Shown: positions 1-8,086, counted from the first letter of the stretch. The stretch is 64,000 nucleotides of DNA from G963667675 sp965197565 (GCA_965197565.1 CBDANK010000004.1:558001-622000), one strand, 5' to 3'. The notes: generated by a model not told the origin, from the letters alone. Program-made: numbers and translations.

Positions 1-23
1 AACTCCCGTCAAGACAGGAAGAT

Positions 24-365
24 TTGTCAATTGTCATGGACTCTCTCATCCCGGTTGATGATGAGGGGCTGGTTGATGAGATGCACGAGGCTTTCCCTAA
101 GATAACTGGCGGATTACTAAGGGCAAGGCAAATTTTCAGAGGGGCAAGCGTTATGTCCAGAATCATGGATGAAGGCGACGAAGAACAGATTGACTTCTTG
201 CGAGTCAGGGAACCTGTTGAGCGGGGCAGGAAGCCGACAGCCGGAGAATTTCGGCGCGACTTTCAGGAAACAATGCGACGGCTAGATAACGTAATTGAGT
301 GGGGAGAGGAATTCATACGGGAAGGCGAAGAATACTTGCGTGAGCGGAACCGCAAGCGTGGGTAG
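24..365 (+). CDS. Hypothetical acidic/basic helical protein, possibly 5'-truncated by the window edge
   Basis: I do not recognise this protein (113 residues from the TTG at 24). The reading frame stays open to the window edge, so the true start may lie upstream. An in-frame ATG at 36 has AGGAAG about 14 bases before it, rather far for a ribosome site. The last 45 residues are rich in Glu and Arg and would form one long charged helix. It opens a run of small uncharacterised genes up to 3005 that looks like an accessory island, but it shares no visible motif with them. Confidence 0.5.
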   Translation: MSIVMDSLIPVDDEGLVDEMHEAFPKITGGLLRARQIFRGASVMSRIMDEGDEEQIDFLRVREPVERGRKPTAGEFRRDFQETMRRLDNVIEWGEEFIREGEEYLRERNRKRG

Positions 366-418
366 ACTCCTTGCCCCACCTCGATTCTCGTGGCCGCAAG
401 CTGAGCAAGAGGCCATAG

Positions 419-676
419 TCAGCGTCCTTGACAATATTTCCGGGTGTTGTCTGGCCCTGTGTGTGCTGTGTGAATATCGGCGGCGACTTCCAGCGTCCGT
501 CCGCCGATGGCTAATACGTCCAGCCGGTAGTAGTCATATCCAACGCCTGCAAGAGCGGAGCAAGCCCGGTCAAGCTCGGAATCTGACGCCCCTGAAATCT
601 CACCAGCACCGGGCATACAGGCAACACTGATTGCGATTGTTGCGGCGAGTAACACCGCTCCGATTGTCCTCATCAT
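419..676 (-). CDS. Small predicted lipoprotein
   Basis: Predicted 85-residue exported lipoprotein. The N-terminus is MMRT followed by a hydrophobic stretch ending in SVAC at about residue 20, a plausible lipobox for signal peptidase II. The mature part is short, with two more cysteines and no domain I know. Its start lies 2 bases after the stop of the membrane-protein gene at 679-966, on the same strand, so the two are probably cotranscribed. An open frame on the opposite strand (295-630) overlaps it, but that frame is basic, has no motifs, and I read it as a shadow. Confidence 0.55.
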   Translation of the reverse strand: MMRTIGAVLLAATIAISVACMPGAGEISGASDSELDRACSALAGVGYDYYRLDVLAIGGRTLEVAADIHTAHTGPDNTRKYCQGR

Positions 677-678
677 GG

Positions 679-966
679 TTAAGGCCCTGGCACGATGTTG
701 ATGATTGACCGAACAGCCTTCGTTGCGCCGTTGGTGTAGTTGATGGTGGCGGTTATGCTGTCGTTATTCGCAGAGCGGGTGTTAATGATGATTTGCTGTG
801 TTGACCTGCCGATGAACAGGAAGCCGAGTAGGGGCATCAACAACAGCCCAGCGCCCAACGTGGACACGACGAATAATCCGTAAGCTATGAGGATTAGCCA
901 CCGTCCGATGCCGAAGGAAGCGTCACGGCGGATAATCAATGATTGGTCGGTCTGGCTCTGAACCAT
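679..966 (-). CDS. Small membrane protein with two hydrophobic segments
   Basis: A 95-residue protein with a hydrophilic N-terminus, then about 35 hydrophobic residues (roughly 23-57) that could form two membrane helices, then a polar tail rich in Asn, Thr and Ile. No family recognised. It begins directly after the stop codon of a smaller gene (967-1152) and is followed at 2 bases by a lipoprotein gene, so the three minus-strand genes form a compact operon of small envelope-associated proteins. The function is unknown. Confidence 0.5.
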   Translation of the reverse strand: MVQSQTDQSLIIRRDASFGIGRWLILIAYGLFVVSTLGAGLLLMPLLGFLFIGRSTQQIIINTRSANNDSITATINYTNGATKAVRSIINIVPGP

Positions 967-1152
967 CTAGTTCGTGTCGTTGGATAAGGTCATCAGGGAT
1001 TGGGTAAACAGTTCGTTGGGTTGCCATCGAGTGGCGACTTGGGTGATAGGCATAAGAGGAACCCCCTTGTGGCAGAATGTCGGGTTACTCTCCCACAAGT
1101 CACCACGACGGGCGAGCCGCAAGGGGGCACGAAGCCCCGATTCAGACGCCAT
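967..1152 (-). CDS. Very small ORF at the head of the lipoprotein/membrane operon
   Basis: The frame is open for 61 codons from 1152. A second start at 1053 is better supported: it is an ATG preceded by AAGGGGG with an 8-base gap, and it would give a 28-residue peptide. The stop codon abuts the ATG of the next gene, which suggests translational coupling. It could simply be a leader peptide. No family recognised. Confidence 0.3.
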   Translation of the reverse strand: MASESGLRAPLRLARRGDLWESNPTFCHKGVPLMPITQVATRWQPNELFTQSLMTLSNDTN

Positions 1153-1309
1153 GGCCCGCCTGTGGTTGCCGTGGTATGACTCGTGGGAGAGCCAACGTCT
1201 TTCTACCAGCGCCGCCCGCTAAAGTCAAGCTGAGGGAATGAGCGTTAATTCCCTTGCAATAGGCAGTAAGGCCCTGGTAGGGTCAAACAAAATTCAAGGA
1301 GGTGTAGCA

Positions 1310-1540
1310 ATGACTACACGAAGCAGAGTAGAACGCAGGGCCACGGAGCGCAGGATTTCAAAGGCGCGGGAAGAAAGGTTCGTCAAGTCGTTGACGGACG
1401 CCCGTGATGCCCTTGACGATGTTATCGAACAGGCTACTATGGGAGACAGCAAAGCCTTTGACGCGCTGGACGATTTCAGCGATGAAATGGACAGGATTTA
1501 CTCGCAGGCCGAGCGGATGGAAGAAGCAAGCGAGAGCTAG
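1310..1540 (+). CDS. Small charged hypothetical protein
   Basis: I place the start at the ATG at 1310 because a near-consensus Shine-Dalgarno (AAGGAGGTG) precedes it with normal spacing. An upstream in-frame start at 1238 has none. The 76-residue product begins with a very basic segment (Arg-rich, residues 4-25) and then turns acidic and helical with heptad-like spacing. This layout suits a small DNA- or protein-binding helper, but no family is recognised. It is followed at 14 bases by another small gene in the same direction. Confidence 0.55.
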   Translation: MTTRSRVERRATERRISKAREERFVKSLTDARDALDDVIEQATMGDSKAFDALDDFSDEMDRIYSQAERMEEASES

Positions 1541-1554
1541 GGAGTAAATATACG

Positions 1555-1845
1555 ATGAATGTTCTGATACACGTTGACGACGCGATTGATGCCCATTTGG
1601 TGCCACAGGAATTGCCGGGTGACCATATACCGGATTTACTGCGTGAATTGGATGATGCGATAGTCAACTCACATGCATTCGGGGCAGAAGAAGAATTGAT
1701 TGAAGTGAGCGTTGAAATTGCTAAGATGGCATACCATAGACTACTCGCCTATTCCCATAGCATCCCAAATGAAGATGTGAGGCGACACGCTCGGTACGAA
1801 GCCGCGTCAACACGGATATGGGATGTTTTGAAGCAAGCTGGTTGA
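1555..1845 (+). CDS. Hypothetical acidic protein
   Basis: A 96-residue protein, acidic in the first half and probably all helical. No recognisable domain. It lies 14 bases after the previous small gene and 32 bases before the AT-hook-like gene, on the same strand, so it is likely part of one accessory operon. Base composition here is lower in GC than the metabolic genes further along, which fits acquired DNA. Confidence 0.5.
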   Translation: MNVLIHVDDAIDAHLVPQELPGDHIPDLLRELDDAIVNSHAFGAEEELIEVSVEIAKMAYHRLLAYSHSIPNEDVRRHARYEAASTRIWDVLKQAG

Positions 1846-1877
1846 GCGCATAAATGGTAACAATTGGAGATGGAGAA

Positions 1878-2057
1878 ATGGCGAAGAAAGAGAAGCGGCG
1901 CGGGCGTCCGCCGAAGTACGTGATGCCTGAGCCGATAGAGGGTTTTAGCCCGGAAGAAATAGCGGACGTGGTGTTGCGAGCAAAACCGCCGAGGAAGTGG
2001 CGGTACATGGAAGAAGCGGAAAAGGCGAAACGGGAGCAGGAAGCGGCTAACGACTAG
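1878..2057 (+). CDS. Small AT-hook-like protein
   Basis: I prefer the ATG at 1878, which follows a purine-rich GGAGATGGAGAA, over the ATG at 1854. The 59-residue product begins MAKKEKRRGRPPKY. The RGRPPK core is an AT-hook-like motif that in many proteins contacts the DNA minor groove. It continues with a short conserved-looking segment (MPEPIEGF, then a helix, then a KW-R-Y motif) and a charged tail. DNA binding is inferred only from the motif. Its neighbours are island genes of unknown role. Confidence 0.5.
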   Translation: MAKKEKRRGRPPKYVMPEPIEGFSPEEIADVVLRAKPPRKWRYMEEAEKAKREQEAAND

Positions 2058-2093
2058 CCGCTTCCTCTGCCAACACATCAAGCGAGAGTTGTA

Positions 2094-3005
2094 ATGCCGC
2101 TCAAGACAGCCCAACAGTTGATTGAAGATGAAGTCAAAGAGTACCGCAAGGAATTGATGCGGGACGTGACGAAGCGTAGCGAACTCAAGGCATCTGGCTA
2201 CGATAGCGATGAGATTGATGCTCTAATTCAAGAAGAAAAGGACGAAGTGGAGGGTGAGGTTGCTGAGTACCGCGCTGAGTTGATGAAAGAGCTACCAGAA
2301 CGTGAATCAGAACTGGCAGAGGAACGTGATTACACGTTTGCTCTAGCCGCGTTCAACAATGTGTGGTTGCCGCAGTGCCTGACGCCTTTGGACGGAGAAT
2401 CTTCGACACTGGTGACAAAAGAAGTTTACGAATCATACCTCGCTTGGTGCGGGATGGTAGGTATCAGCGACACTTATTCGCTGGCTAAAGTGCGCTCAGC
2501 CCTGAAAGACCACTACGGCATAGAAGATATACGGAATGGGCTTCGGGCATACCGTCTGGTTGACGTTCCCACGAAAATCAACCGCGACCAGATTGTCGCT
2601 CGATATGAAGCCGAGCAACGAAAACGGGAACGAGAAGCCGAGAAGCTAGTGGGCTTGACCTGTCCATACTGCGAGCGACGGAAGTATGATGGTAATCGTT
2701 TCGATAGGTGCTATTGGTGCCATCGCATATTGAAGGACGGGTTTCAGGTGGCTTTGTCTGCATATTTGTCCGAAGGCGTTGATTGGGAACGCACGGGAAA
2801 TAGTATGCAAGTGGCATACCAACGGATGATTGATGCCGGAGAGATAACACACCCCGCGACAGTCCCACTGGTTCAAGAGAAGCCAACCAGAGCGGTTGAA
2901 ACTCCTGTGCGTAATGTCGCCCCATCCACAGGCCAGCAAAGGTCTAACGGAAAGCAGAAAAGTACAGGGTTGTGGGCTACCTTGAAGAAGATGATTGGGC
3001 TGTGA
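2094..3005 (+). CDS. Mobile-element protein with primase-type winged-helix segment and zinc ribbon
   Basis: A 303-residue protein. Residues 1-80 form charged coiled-coil helices. Residues about 108-150 (VYESYLAWCGMVGI and following) resemble the small winged-helix domain found at the C-terminus of phage and plasmid primase/helicases. Residues about 190-215 carry CPYC and CYWC pairs, a zinc ribbon. The C-terminus is low-complexity and ends in a basic amphipathic tail. It is most likely an accessory replication or DNA-binding protein of an integrated element whose other parts are missing or lie upstream. The family match is by eye. Confidence 0.45.
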   Translation: MPLKTAQQLIEDEVKEYRKELMRDVTKRSELKASGYDSDEIDALIQEEKDEVEGEVAEYRAELMKELPERESELAEERDYTFALAAFNNVWLPQCLTPLDGESSTLVTKEVYESYLAWCGMVGISDTYSLAKVRSALKDHYGIEDIRNGLRAYRLVDVPTKINRDQIVARYEAEQRKREREAEKLVGLTCPYCERRKYDGNRFDRCYWCHRILKDGFQVALSAYLSEGVDWERTGNSMQVAYQRMIDAGEITHPATVPLVQEKPTRAVETPVRNVAPSTGQQRSNGKQKSTGLWATLKKMIGL

Positions 3006-3044
3006 AGCAAGCGGCGGTTTTGCTCAGTGGACACAAAGATATAA

Positions 3045-3112
3045 TCGCCTTCGTAAAGGGGGGTTGGGGGGATTTCCGTACCCCTGTGGCCGACTTTGCA
3101 CCTGCCCTGCTC
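3045..3112 (+). repeat. Partial copy of MITE-like family C
   Basis: Contains AAAGGGGGGTTGGGGGGAT and ends in GCCGACTTTGCAC, the right end of the roughly 170-bp family seen in full at 6389-6552 and 54284-54454. Only the right half is present. Confidence 0.6.
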
Positions 3113-3129
3113 AGTTCCCAGGGTCTTTC

Positions 3130-3265
3130 TATCGTCACCCTGAACGGAGTGAAGGGTCTAAAATCGCTCTTGCAAGTAAAGGCCGATTCTCCAATCAAGA
3201 CTTTTAGATTCTTCGTCGCAGAGTTTATCCTGAGCGAAGTCGAAGGGCTCCTCAGAATCACGCTA
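3130..3265 (+). repeat. Dispersed repeat family A (ACCCTGAACGGAGTGAAGGGTCT type)
   Basis: Short palindromic modules of the kind 'CACCCTGAACGGAGTGAAGGGTCTAAAATC' and 'GAGTTTATCCTGAGCGAAGTCGAAGGGCTC' recur here and near 4300, 7670, 14440, 20080, 27680 and 63020. The stretch 3006-3424 otherwise holds no gene I can support. Confidence 0.7.
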
Positions 3266-3424
3266 CAGGGGGTTACTGCGCCACTACAATATGAAAACTG
3301 AGAGACCCCCGTTCAGTTCCCGGGTGGACCGGCGAGTTCCTGACCTGAGTTACCGTGAGACTCTGGCGGCTTGGCCGGGTCTGGGTTAGTATGTACTGGA
3401 GATTGGTCCAGGGCGGTTCTTGAG

Positions 3425-4123
3425 ATGAGAAACAAAGTCTTCGCTACTTTCGATGAAGCAGTGGCCGACATCCCGGACGGAGTAACCATCATGTTTCCGG
3501 GATTCTCTGGAGTGGGGCTGCCCCGCAATCTAATGGCGGCCCTACACCGGCAGGGCGCCAAGAATCTCACGGGCGTCTCTAACAATCACGGAGTGTTGGA
3601 CGACCAAGTGGACGTGGGCACCCTGATAGAAGCTGGCCAGATGAAAAAAGTCATCTGCGCTTTTACCGCCCCCACCCATCCGTCACAAGTAACTCCCTTT
3701 GCTCGGATGTACAACGACGGCCGGATCGAGGCCGAGCTTTTGCCCCAAGGCACTCTGGCGGAACGTATCCGCGCCGCCGCCTCGGGCATCGGGGGCTTCT
3801 ATACTCCGGCCAGTGTGGGCACCGAACTGGCGGATGGCAAGGAACACCGGGAAATTAACGGCCGCACCTACGTGTTGGAATACCCGCTTCCCGCCGATTA
3901 CGCTTTTGTGCGGGCCTGGAAAGCGGACAGATTGGGAAACCTGCAATTCCGGCTGACCGGGCGCAACTTCAACCCTATAATGGCCATGGCGGCCAAAATG
4001 ACCATCGTAGAGGTGGAGAACGACATTGTGGAGCCCGGAGACTTGGACCCGGACCACATCCACGTGCCCAACGTGTACGTACACCGTATGGTGCCCATTC
4101 CTGCCGGCGGTATCTGGAACTAG
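3425..4123 (+). CDS. CoA-transferase family I, subunit A (3-oxoacid/glutaconate type), without a B subunit
   Basis: The A subunit of a family I CoA-transferase, which with its B subunit moves CoA between an acyl-CoA and a free acid. I start at the ATG at 3425 (MRNKVFATF...), which gives 232 residues, the usual length. Visible hallmarks are the N-terminal IMFPGFSGVG loop and the GIGGFYTP...GTELADGKE segment followed by the R-AWKADRLGNLQFR core. The catalytic glutamate of these enzymes sits on subunit B, and no B gene follows: the next gene is a broken transporter 291 bases away. The protein may work with a distant partner or be a leftover of a lost operon. Confidence 0.85.
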   Translation: MRNKVFATFDEAVADIPDGVTIMFPGFSGVGLPRNLMAALHRQGAKNLTGVSNNHGVLDDQVDVGTLIEAGQMKKVICAFTAPTHPSQVTPFARMYNDGRIEAELLPQGTLAERIRAAASGIGGFYTPASVGTELADGKEHREINGRTYVLEYPLPADYAFVRAWKADRLGNLQFRLTGRNFNPIMAMAAKMTIVEVENDIVEPGDLDPDHIHVPNVYVHRMVPIPAGGIWN

Positions 4124-4189
4124 CCCTGATACCGGGGCCTCGGCCTGCTATTCGAGGCAGGAGGCAAGACCTTTCCATTATCGAAAAAG

Positions 4190-4335
4190 TCATTGCTATG
4201 AAAATTAGGCCATTTTCATCCTCTTGTGTGGACTTCACAAAGCCATAGTCATTGCCATGAAAATAGGCCATAGTCATTCTGAGCCGCACCCCTGTCATTC
4301 TGAGCCGTAGGCGAAGAATCTAAAAGCCTTTTATA
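4190..4335 (+). repeat. Dispersed repeat families D and A
   Basis: Family D module (TCATTGCTATGAAAATTAGG, then GTGGACTTCACAAAGCCAT) appears twice, followed by the family A module CATTCTGAGCCGTAGGCGAA. They fill the gap between the CoA-transferase and the transporter. Confidence 0.7.
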
Positions 4336-4414
4336 ATATAAGAAGCAAAGAGCTGATCGACCAAGACTCGACGGACCCCGGGCCCGAAAGTCTATGTAAC
4401 TGGACAGTCCCAAA

Positions 4415-5747
4415 ATGCAATTAACGCGGTCCAGGATTTTCTTCGGTTGGTTCGTGGTGGCCGGCGCCGTGCTGGTGACCTTTGGCATATCCGGCGCTCA
4501 GTTTTCCTTCGGCGTGTTCATGAAGCCCATGACCGAAGACTTCGGGTGGAGCAGAGCAACCCTGTCTCTGGCCTTCGGCATCACCTTCATGCTTTCAGGG
4601 CTGTTGAGACCGATGGCGGGTTATTTCGCTGATCGCTATAGTCCCAAAATGGCTGTTCTGGCCGGTGTGGCGGTAATGGGGTCTATGCTTCTGCTGATAC
4701 CCTTCATCCAGAATCAAGCACAGCTTTACGCTCTCTTCTCCGTATTGGCCATAGGCGTTACCCTGGAGTATGGGACCCATCCTGACCAAGATAGTCAGTA
4801 GCTGGTTCTACATCAATCGCGGGGTGATGTTGGGTCTAGTATCCGGCGCCGGTTCCTTGGGTGGTATGGTCCTGGTGCCGGGGTCGTCTCTGTTCTTGGT
4901 GCTTTCCGATTGGAGACAAGCTTACTGGTTTCTGGGCCTGCTCTTGCTAGTCGTCATCATGCCCATAGGATTGCTGTTGATCAAGAACCGGCCCGAGGAT
5001 GTGGGCCTGCGGCCAATGGGAGAACTTAACGAACTTACGGAGCAAAGCGGCGTCCCCTCTGGGCGTCAAGAGACTCTCTTAGGGAGAGACGCTACTTTCC
5101 GCGAGGCTGTGGGGACGCCGCTTTTTGCGAAGCTCACTTTCGGGTACTTCGTTTGAGGGTACTCAATGAGCTTCGTGAATGCTCACTTCATTACATACAT
5201 AAGGGACCTGGGATACCACCCCATGGTGGCCGCCGGTGTGTTCAGCCTCATCGGAGCCGCCGCAATATTGGGCGCCCTGTTCTTGGGACACCTCTCGGAC
5301 AAGCAAGGCCGGCGAGTATGGCTGGGTCTGTCCTACCATCTCCGGACCACGGGGTTCATCGTTGTGATCCTGTCCATGGGCGTTTCCTTCCTGGGAATAC
5401 CGGCCCTGGGCCTGACCCCTCTGTTGCTGGGCGTGCTTCTGGTGGGCTTCTCCTGGAACGCGGTGGTTTCCATTACCGCAGCCTACGCCTCGGACCGGTT
5501 TGGCGTCACCAATTTGGGGTCGATCTACGGGACCATGTTTGCTGTGATGCCCTTGGGCTCCGGCCTGGGGTCCTACTTGGGCGGGCTTCTCTACGACTTC
5601 CGGGGCAGCTATGACTGGGCTATTTGGTCCAATGTCTTGCTTTTACTGGTGTCCGCCCTCCTGGTTTTCTCCATCGGGGAACGGCGGCCCGGCAAACCCA
5701 GACATACAAGCGGCTCATTGACCGTTGGCGGCGAAGTCACCCCTTAG
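4415..5747 (+). pseudogene. MFS transporter of the oxalate/formate antiporter-like type, broken by a frameshift and a stop
   Basis: Together the three segments encode a 12-helix major facilitator. Residues 1-115 hold helices 1-4 with the FGWSRATLSLAFGI loop; the middle segment ends its loop with NRPEDVGLRP, typical of this subfamily; the last segment holds helices 7-12. The frame shifts by one base near 4755-4770. An in-frame TGA at 5154-5156 lies between FGYFV and GYSMSF, where relatives usually carry a cysteine. The gene is therefore a pseudogene as written, or two assembly errors. Selenocysteine at this position is unlikely, because the following hairpin does not fit and the gene is frameshifted anyway. 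Confidence 0.8.
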
Positions 5748-5771
5748 AATGGTCGACGGTAGAAGTCAGAT

Positions 5772-6101
5772 ATGATTCGGTATGCGGAGTGGACTGGTCA
5801 CTTTTCAGGAGTTTTGCCTCATCTACGTCGCAGTGCGGGGCAATACCAGCGAGGGCAACGACAGATTAAAATTGGATTAACTACTAACCCCGAAAGTAGA
5901 TGGCGCGAGCACGCGGGGGATGGTTGGGAGGAGATGGTGGCAATTTATCGCACTTCTTCTCCTAGTTACGTGACTTCTGTAGAAAAGGCACTAATCAGCC
6001 ATGGCTTTCTGAACGATTACGAACTTTGGAACATTGGAGGTGGCGGTGAAGGGGTAAGGAAGGGATACCCCCTTTACTACGTCTATGTGTTGCTTGCGTA
6101 A
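5772..6101 (+). CDS. GIY-YIG nuclease-like small protein
   Basis: A 109-residue protein. From about residue 32 it reads KIGLTTNPESRWREHAGDGW, which matches the second strand, the catalytic-arginine helix (SRWREH) and the next loop of GIY-YIG folds. A glutamate in VEKALISHG fits the metal-binding glutamate helix, and NIGGGGEG fits the C-terminal loop. The first 'GIY' strand is not evident, so the N-terminus may be altered. There is no good ribosome site. Its last 19 bases overlap the convergent HicB gene. It may be a stand-alone domain from a mobile element, and activity is uncertain. Confidence 0.55.
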   Translation: MIRYAEWTGHFSGVLPHLRRSAGQYQRGQRQIKIGLTTNPESRWREHAGDGWEEMVAIYRTSSPSYVTSVEKALISHGFLNDYELWNIGGGGEGVRKGYPLYYVYVLLA

Positions 6102-6331
6102 AGATAAATTGGCTCTTCAAGGTCGGCGTCGGGGTCCGTGAGGCTGGAATCAGGCAGCGGTAAGGGTTCACCAAGTTCCAAATTAACCTCCGCCACGTCC
6201 ACCAAGGCACTGGCGAGCAGTTGGCGGGCTTGGTCCAAGTCGGCGCCGAAGGTGATAACCCCCGGAAAATCCAGCGCCTCGGCGTGGCCCCCTTCATCCA
6301 GATACTTGAACATCGCCTTGTACACCAACAC
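6083..6331 (-). CDS. HicB-family antitoxin, orphan
   Basis: An 82-residue protein with the HicB partial RNase H fold: a short strand (YKAMFKYLDEGG), then the EALDFPGVITFGADLDQA motif and a helix. It resembles short HicB antitoxins that neutralise the HicA mRNA interferase. No hicA is seen on either side: upstream is a MITE, downstream a convergent GIY-YIG-like gene. It is either an orphan antitoxin left after toxin loss or a HicB-like regulator. Confidence 0.7.
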   Translation of the reverse strand: MLVYKAMFKYLDEGGHAEALDFPGVITFGADLDQARQLLASALVDVAEVNLELGEPLPLPDSSLTDPDADLEEPIYLYASNT

Positions 6332-6365
6332 GACACACCTCCTCTTGTTAAAGACCTGGGCCGGT

Positions 6366-6570
6366 CAATAGCCTCTCATGGTTCGTCCGGGGCTTGTGCA
6401 AAGTCGGCCACAGGGATACGAAAATCCCCCCAACCCCCCTTTGAAAAGGGGGGCTTCGTCTGTTTCCCCCTTTCGTAAAGGGGGACTAAGGGAGATTTTT
6501 CGCGTCCGGCAGGGACTGGAGACCCATACACTCACCTTCCCACGACTTTGCAATAGCCTCTCATGGTTCG
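6366..6570. repeat. 20-bp direct repeats around a MITE-like insertion
   Basis: CAATAGCCTCTCATGGTTCG occurs at about 6366-6385 and again at 6551-6570, bracketing the family C element between them. This could mark an unusually long target duplication or recombination between repeats. Confidence 0.6.
6389..6552 (-). mobile_element. MITE-like element, family C (full-length copy)
   Basis: A noncoding element of about 165 bp. On the minus strand it starts GCAAAGTCG, continues through a GCGAAAAATC...CCCCCTTTACGAAAGGGGG hairpin and a CCCCCCTTT/AAAGGGGGG hairpin, and ends GGCCGACTTTGCACAAGCC. The same order and ends recur at 54284-54454, so the unit is discrete. It has no coding capacity; mobilisation in trans is an inference. 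Confidence 0.65.
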
Positions 6571-6680
6571 CCAAGCTTGCCAATACTAGACTACCCCGCA
6601 GTATCCGAGAATGAGAAGGCCCTGGCAATGTCACATCCCGCTTGACAGCCCCGAAAGCCAATACCTAAGCTGAAACCACA

Positions 6681-7250
6681 TTGCCCAAATGTCAACGACC
6701 CAACCCCCCCCCTCGATGGTCCGTGACAGTGGCCGCCAGCCAGTTGTCGGCCACTCCCGAAGGGGAACTGGAGGACTTCAGCCCCGTGACCGATTCGTCC
6801 CCTATTCGTTCCAACGAAAAAACGAAACCAACCCCACGCCGCGGCGCCCAGCCAGGCAACACCAACGCCCTCCGCCACGGCGTCTATTCCCAACGCTTCA
6901 ACCCCCAACGGCTTCAATCCCTCTTGGTCCAACCCCCCGCGCCCCAAGACGACGCCGCACCCAACTCCCCCGGCCACTCCCTCGTCCGCCACCTTGCCAT
7001 CCTCCAAGCCACCATCGAAGACCTGGCCCAAGCCGCCAGCGAAGGCCAAGGCCCCGCCATCCCCCTCCTCCTCCACGCCATCCGCAGCCACGCCACCCTC
7101 ACCGCCCTCGCCCACTCCCTGCACTACCCCAACGCCCGCCGCCTCCGCAACAACCCCGAAGGACACACCAAGTGCGCCGCCTGCGAAACCTGGAGTCAAA
7201 ACCGTTTCCTTTCTCCCGAAGGCCTCTGCCGCCGCTGCGTTAACTCCTGA
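6681..7250 (+). CDS. Phage-type 'GNTNALRHG' protein with C-terminal zinc ribbon
   Basis: A 189-residue frame (start uncertain; TTG at 6681). Residues about 53-70 read RRGAQPGNTNALRHGVYS, the signature of a poorly understood family common in phages and transposons. The C-terminus has CAAC and CRRC, spaced like a zinc ribbon. The whole stretch is very C-rich, which opens long proline-rich frames in other phases; I choose this one for its two motifs. The role is unknown; DNA binding or packaging accessory is a guess. Confidence 0.5.
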   Translation: MPKCQRPNPPPRWSVTVAASQLSATPEGELEDFSPVTDSSPIRSNEKTKPTPRRGAQPGNTNALRHGVYSQRFNPQRLQSLLVQPPAPQDDAAPNSPGHSLVRHLAILQATIEDLAQAASEGQGPAIPLLLHAIRSHATLTALAHSLHYPNARRLRNNPEGHTKCAACETWSQNRFLSPEGLCRRCVNS

Positions 7251-7344
7251 GCTCCCGCCCCGAATGCTGTGGCGTACACTCAACCCCGACCAAGCCTCAC
7301 GGCAGCCTATCGGACCCAGGGCTATCGCATTTGGACTGAATCAC

Positions 7345-7475
7345 CCTCGTCATTCCTGCGAAGGCAGGAATCCAGGCCCCTAATTCGCCAATGCTGTCAC
7401 GGCAATCGCCCACATAGCGGCCTCTGGACTCCGGCGAAAGCCGGAGTGACGGATGGGTTGTTTTTAGTGCGATAG
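7345..7475 (-). repeat. Dispersed repeat family E, with unoccupied MITE site
   Basis: On the minus strand it contains CTCCGGCTTTCGCCGGAGTC and GGGGCCTGGATTCCTGCC modules, nearly matching the copy at 62818-62955. Position 7455-7475 reads as TATCGCACTAAAAACAACCC on the minus strand, the empty version of the site where a MITE sits at 62663. Confidence 0.7.
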
Positions 7476-7584
7476 CTCTGCCATCGAACCCCGAAGACAC
7501 TGTGTAAGCCGTGTAAGCCCCGAGAGTCTCCCGCACACGGTTAGCCGGGGAATCTGGGCCGGCAGGGCCTTTTCATTCTCGAAA

Positions 7585-7935
7585 ATGTCATTGTTATGAG
7601 AATAGGCCATTTTCATCCGCATACGTGCCCTTCACAAGGCCATCCCTGTCATAAGGCCGTCCCTGTCATTCTGAGCCGTAGGCGAAGAATCTAGGGCCTG
7701 TTGACACTACCAATTTCCTATATAGGGATTGGTAGTCCAGCCTCCCACAAAGGGCGCCTCCACAACCGGCGTGCTACGGGATTTCGTAGGGGCAACCCTT
7801 GTGGTTGCCCGGTCCTCTTCAGCAAGAACCTGGTCCGAGTACCTTTAAACCCCTCACTGAGTTTATCTTGAGCCTAGTCGAAAGGCTCAGAGCCTGCCCC
7901 GGCCTACGCCGGGGGTGACAATTAAAAGACCCTGT
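7585..7935 (+). repeat. Dispersed repeats D and A surrounding a truncated MITE
   Basis: Family D (CATTGTTATGAGAATAGGCC) at about 7585-7650 and family A (CATTCTGAGCCGTAGGCGAA) at 7668-7693, then the MITE, then the rest of family A (TTCAGCAAGAACCTGG to about 7925). No gene is visible between 7251 and the rRNA promoter at 7955. Confidence 0.7.
7694..7817 (+). mobile_element. MITE family 1, copy 1 (right end deleted)
   Basis: Starts with GGGCCTGTTGACACTA after a TA inside a family A repeat. It follows the other copies through GTGGTTGCCCGGTCCTC and then stops, lacking the right terminal repeat and running straight into the TTCAGCAAG part of family A. A deletion removed the right end and a few bases of flank. 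Confidence 0.85.
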
Positions 7936-7954
7936 TCTGGGCCGGCACAACCCC

Positions 7955-7983
7955 TTGACGGCCTCTCAGAGGGGTCGTATAAT
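7955..7983 (+). promoter_or_regulatory. Sigma-70-type promoter of the 23S rRNA unit
   Basis: TTGACG and TATAAT separated by exactly 17 bases, about 185 bases before the mature 23S start. This is one of the best promoter matches in the window, and its presence implies that 23S is transcribed on its own rather than from a 16S operon. Confidence 0.8.
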
Positions 7984-8058
7984 AACTATTCACAAGGGAG
8001 GGCTTCCTAAAAGGATGCAGGTCATCTGACATAAGCATAAGAGTTGGGACACCTGAGC

Positions 8059-8086
8059 GGCGGCTTGGGGTATGCCCCAACCGCCG
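8059..8086 (+). other. Leader hairpin between promoter and 23S rRNA
   Basis: CGGCGGCTTGGGG, loop TATG, CCCCAACCGCCG, followed by TTTCTCTTG: a strong stem with one bulge. It looks like an intrinsic terminator or an rRNA-leader structure. As it lies between promoter and 23S, an antitermination or attenuation role is possible. Confidence 0.45.

Noticed and set aside
295..630. Plus-strand frame across the lipoprotein gene
   Set aside because: Basic, no ribosome site, overlaps gene 24-365 and the lipobox-containing gene on the other strand.
6591..7283. Glycine/alanine/valine-rich minus-strand frame and a proline-rich +2 frame
   Set aside because: Shadows of C-rich DNA; only the frame with the GNTNALRHG motif and zinc ribbon has recognisable content.
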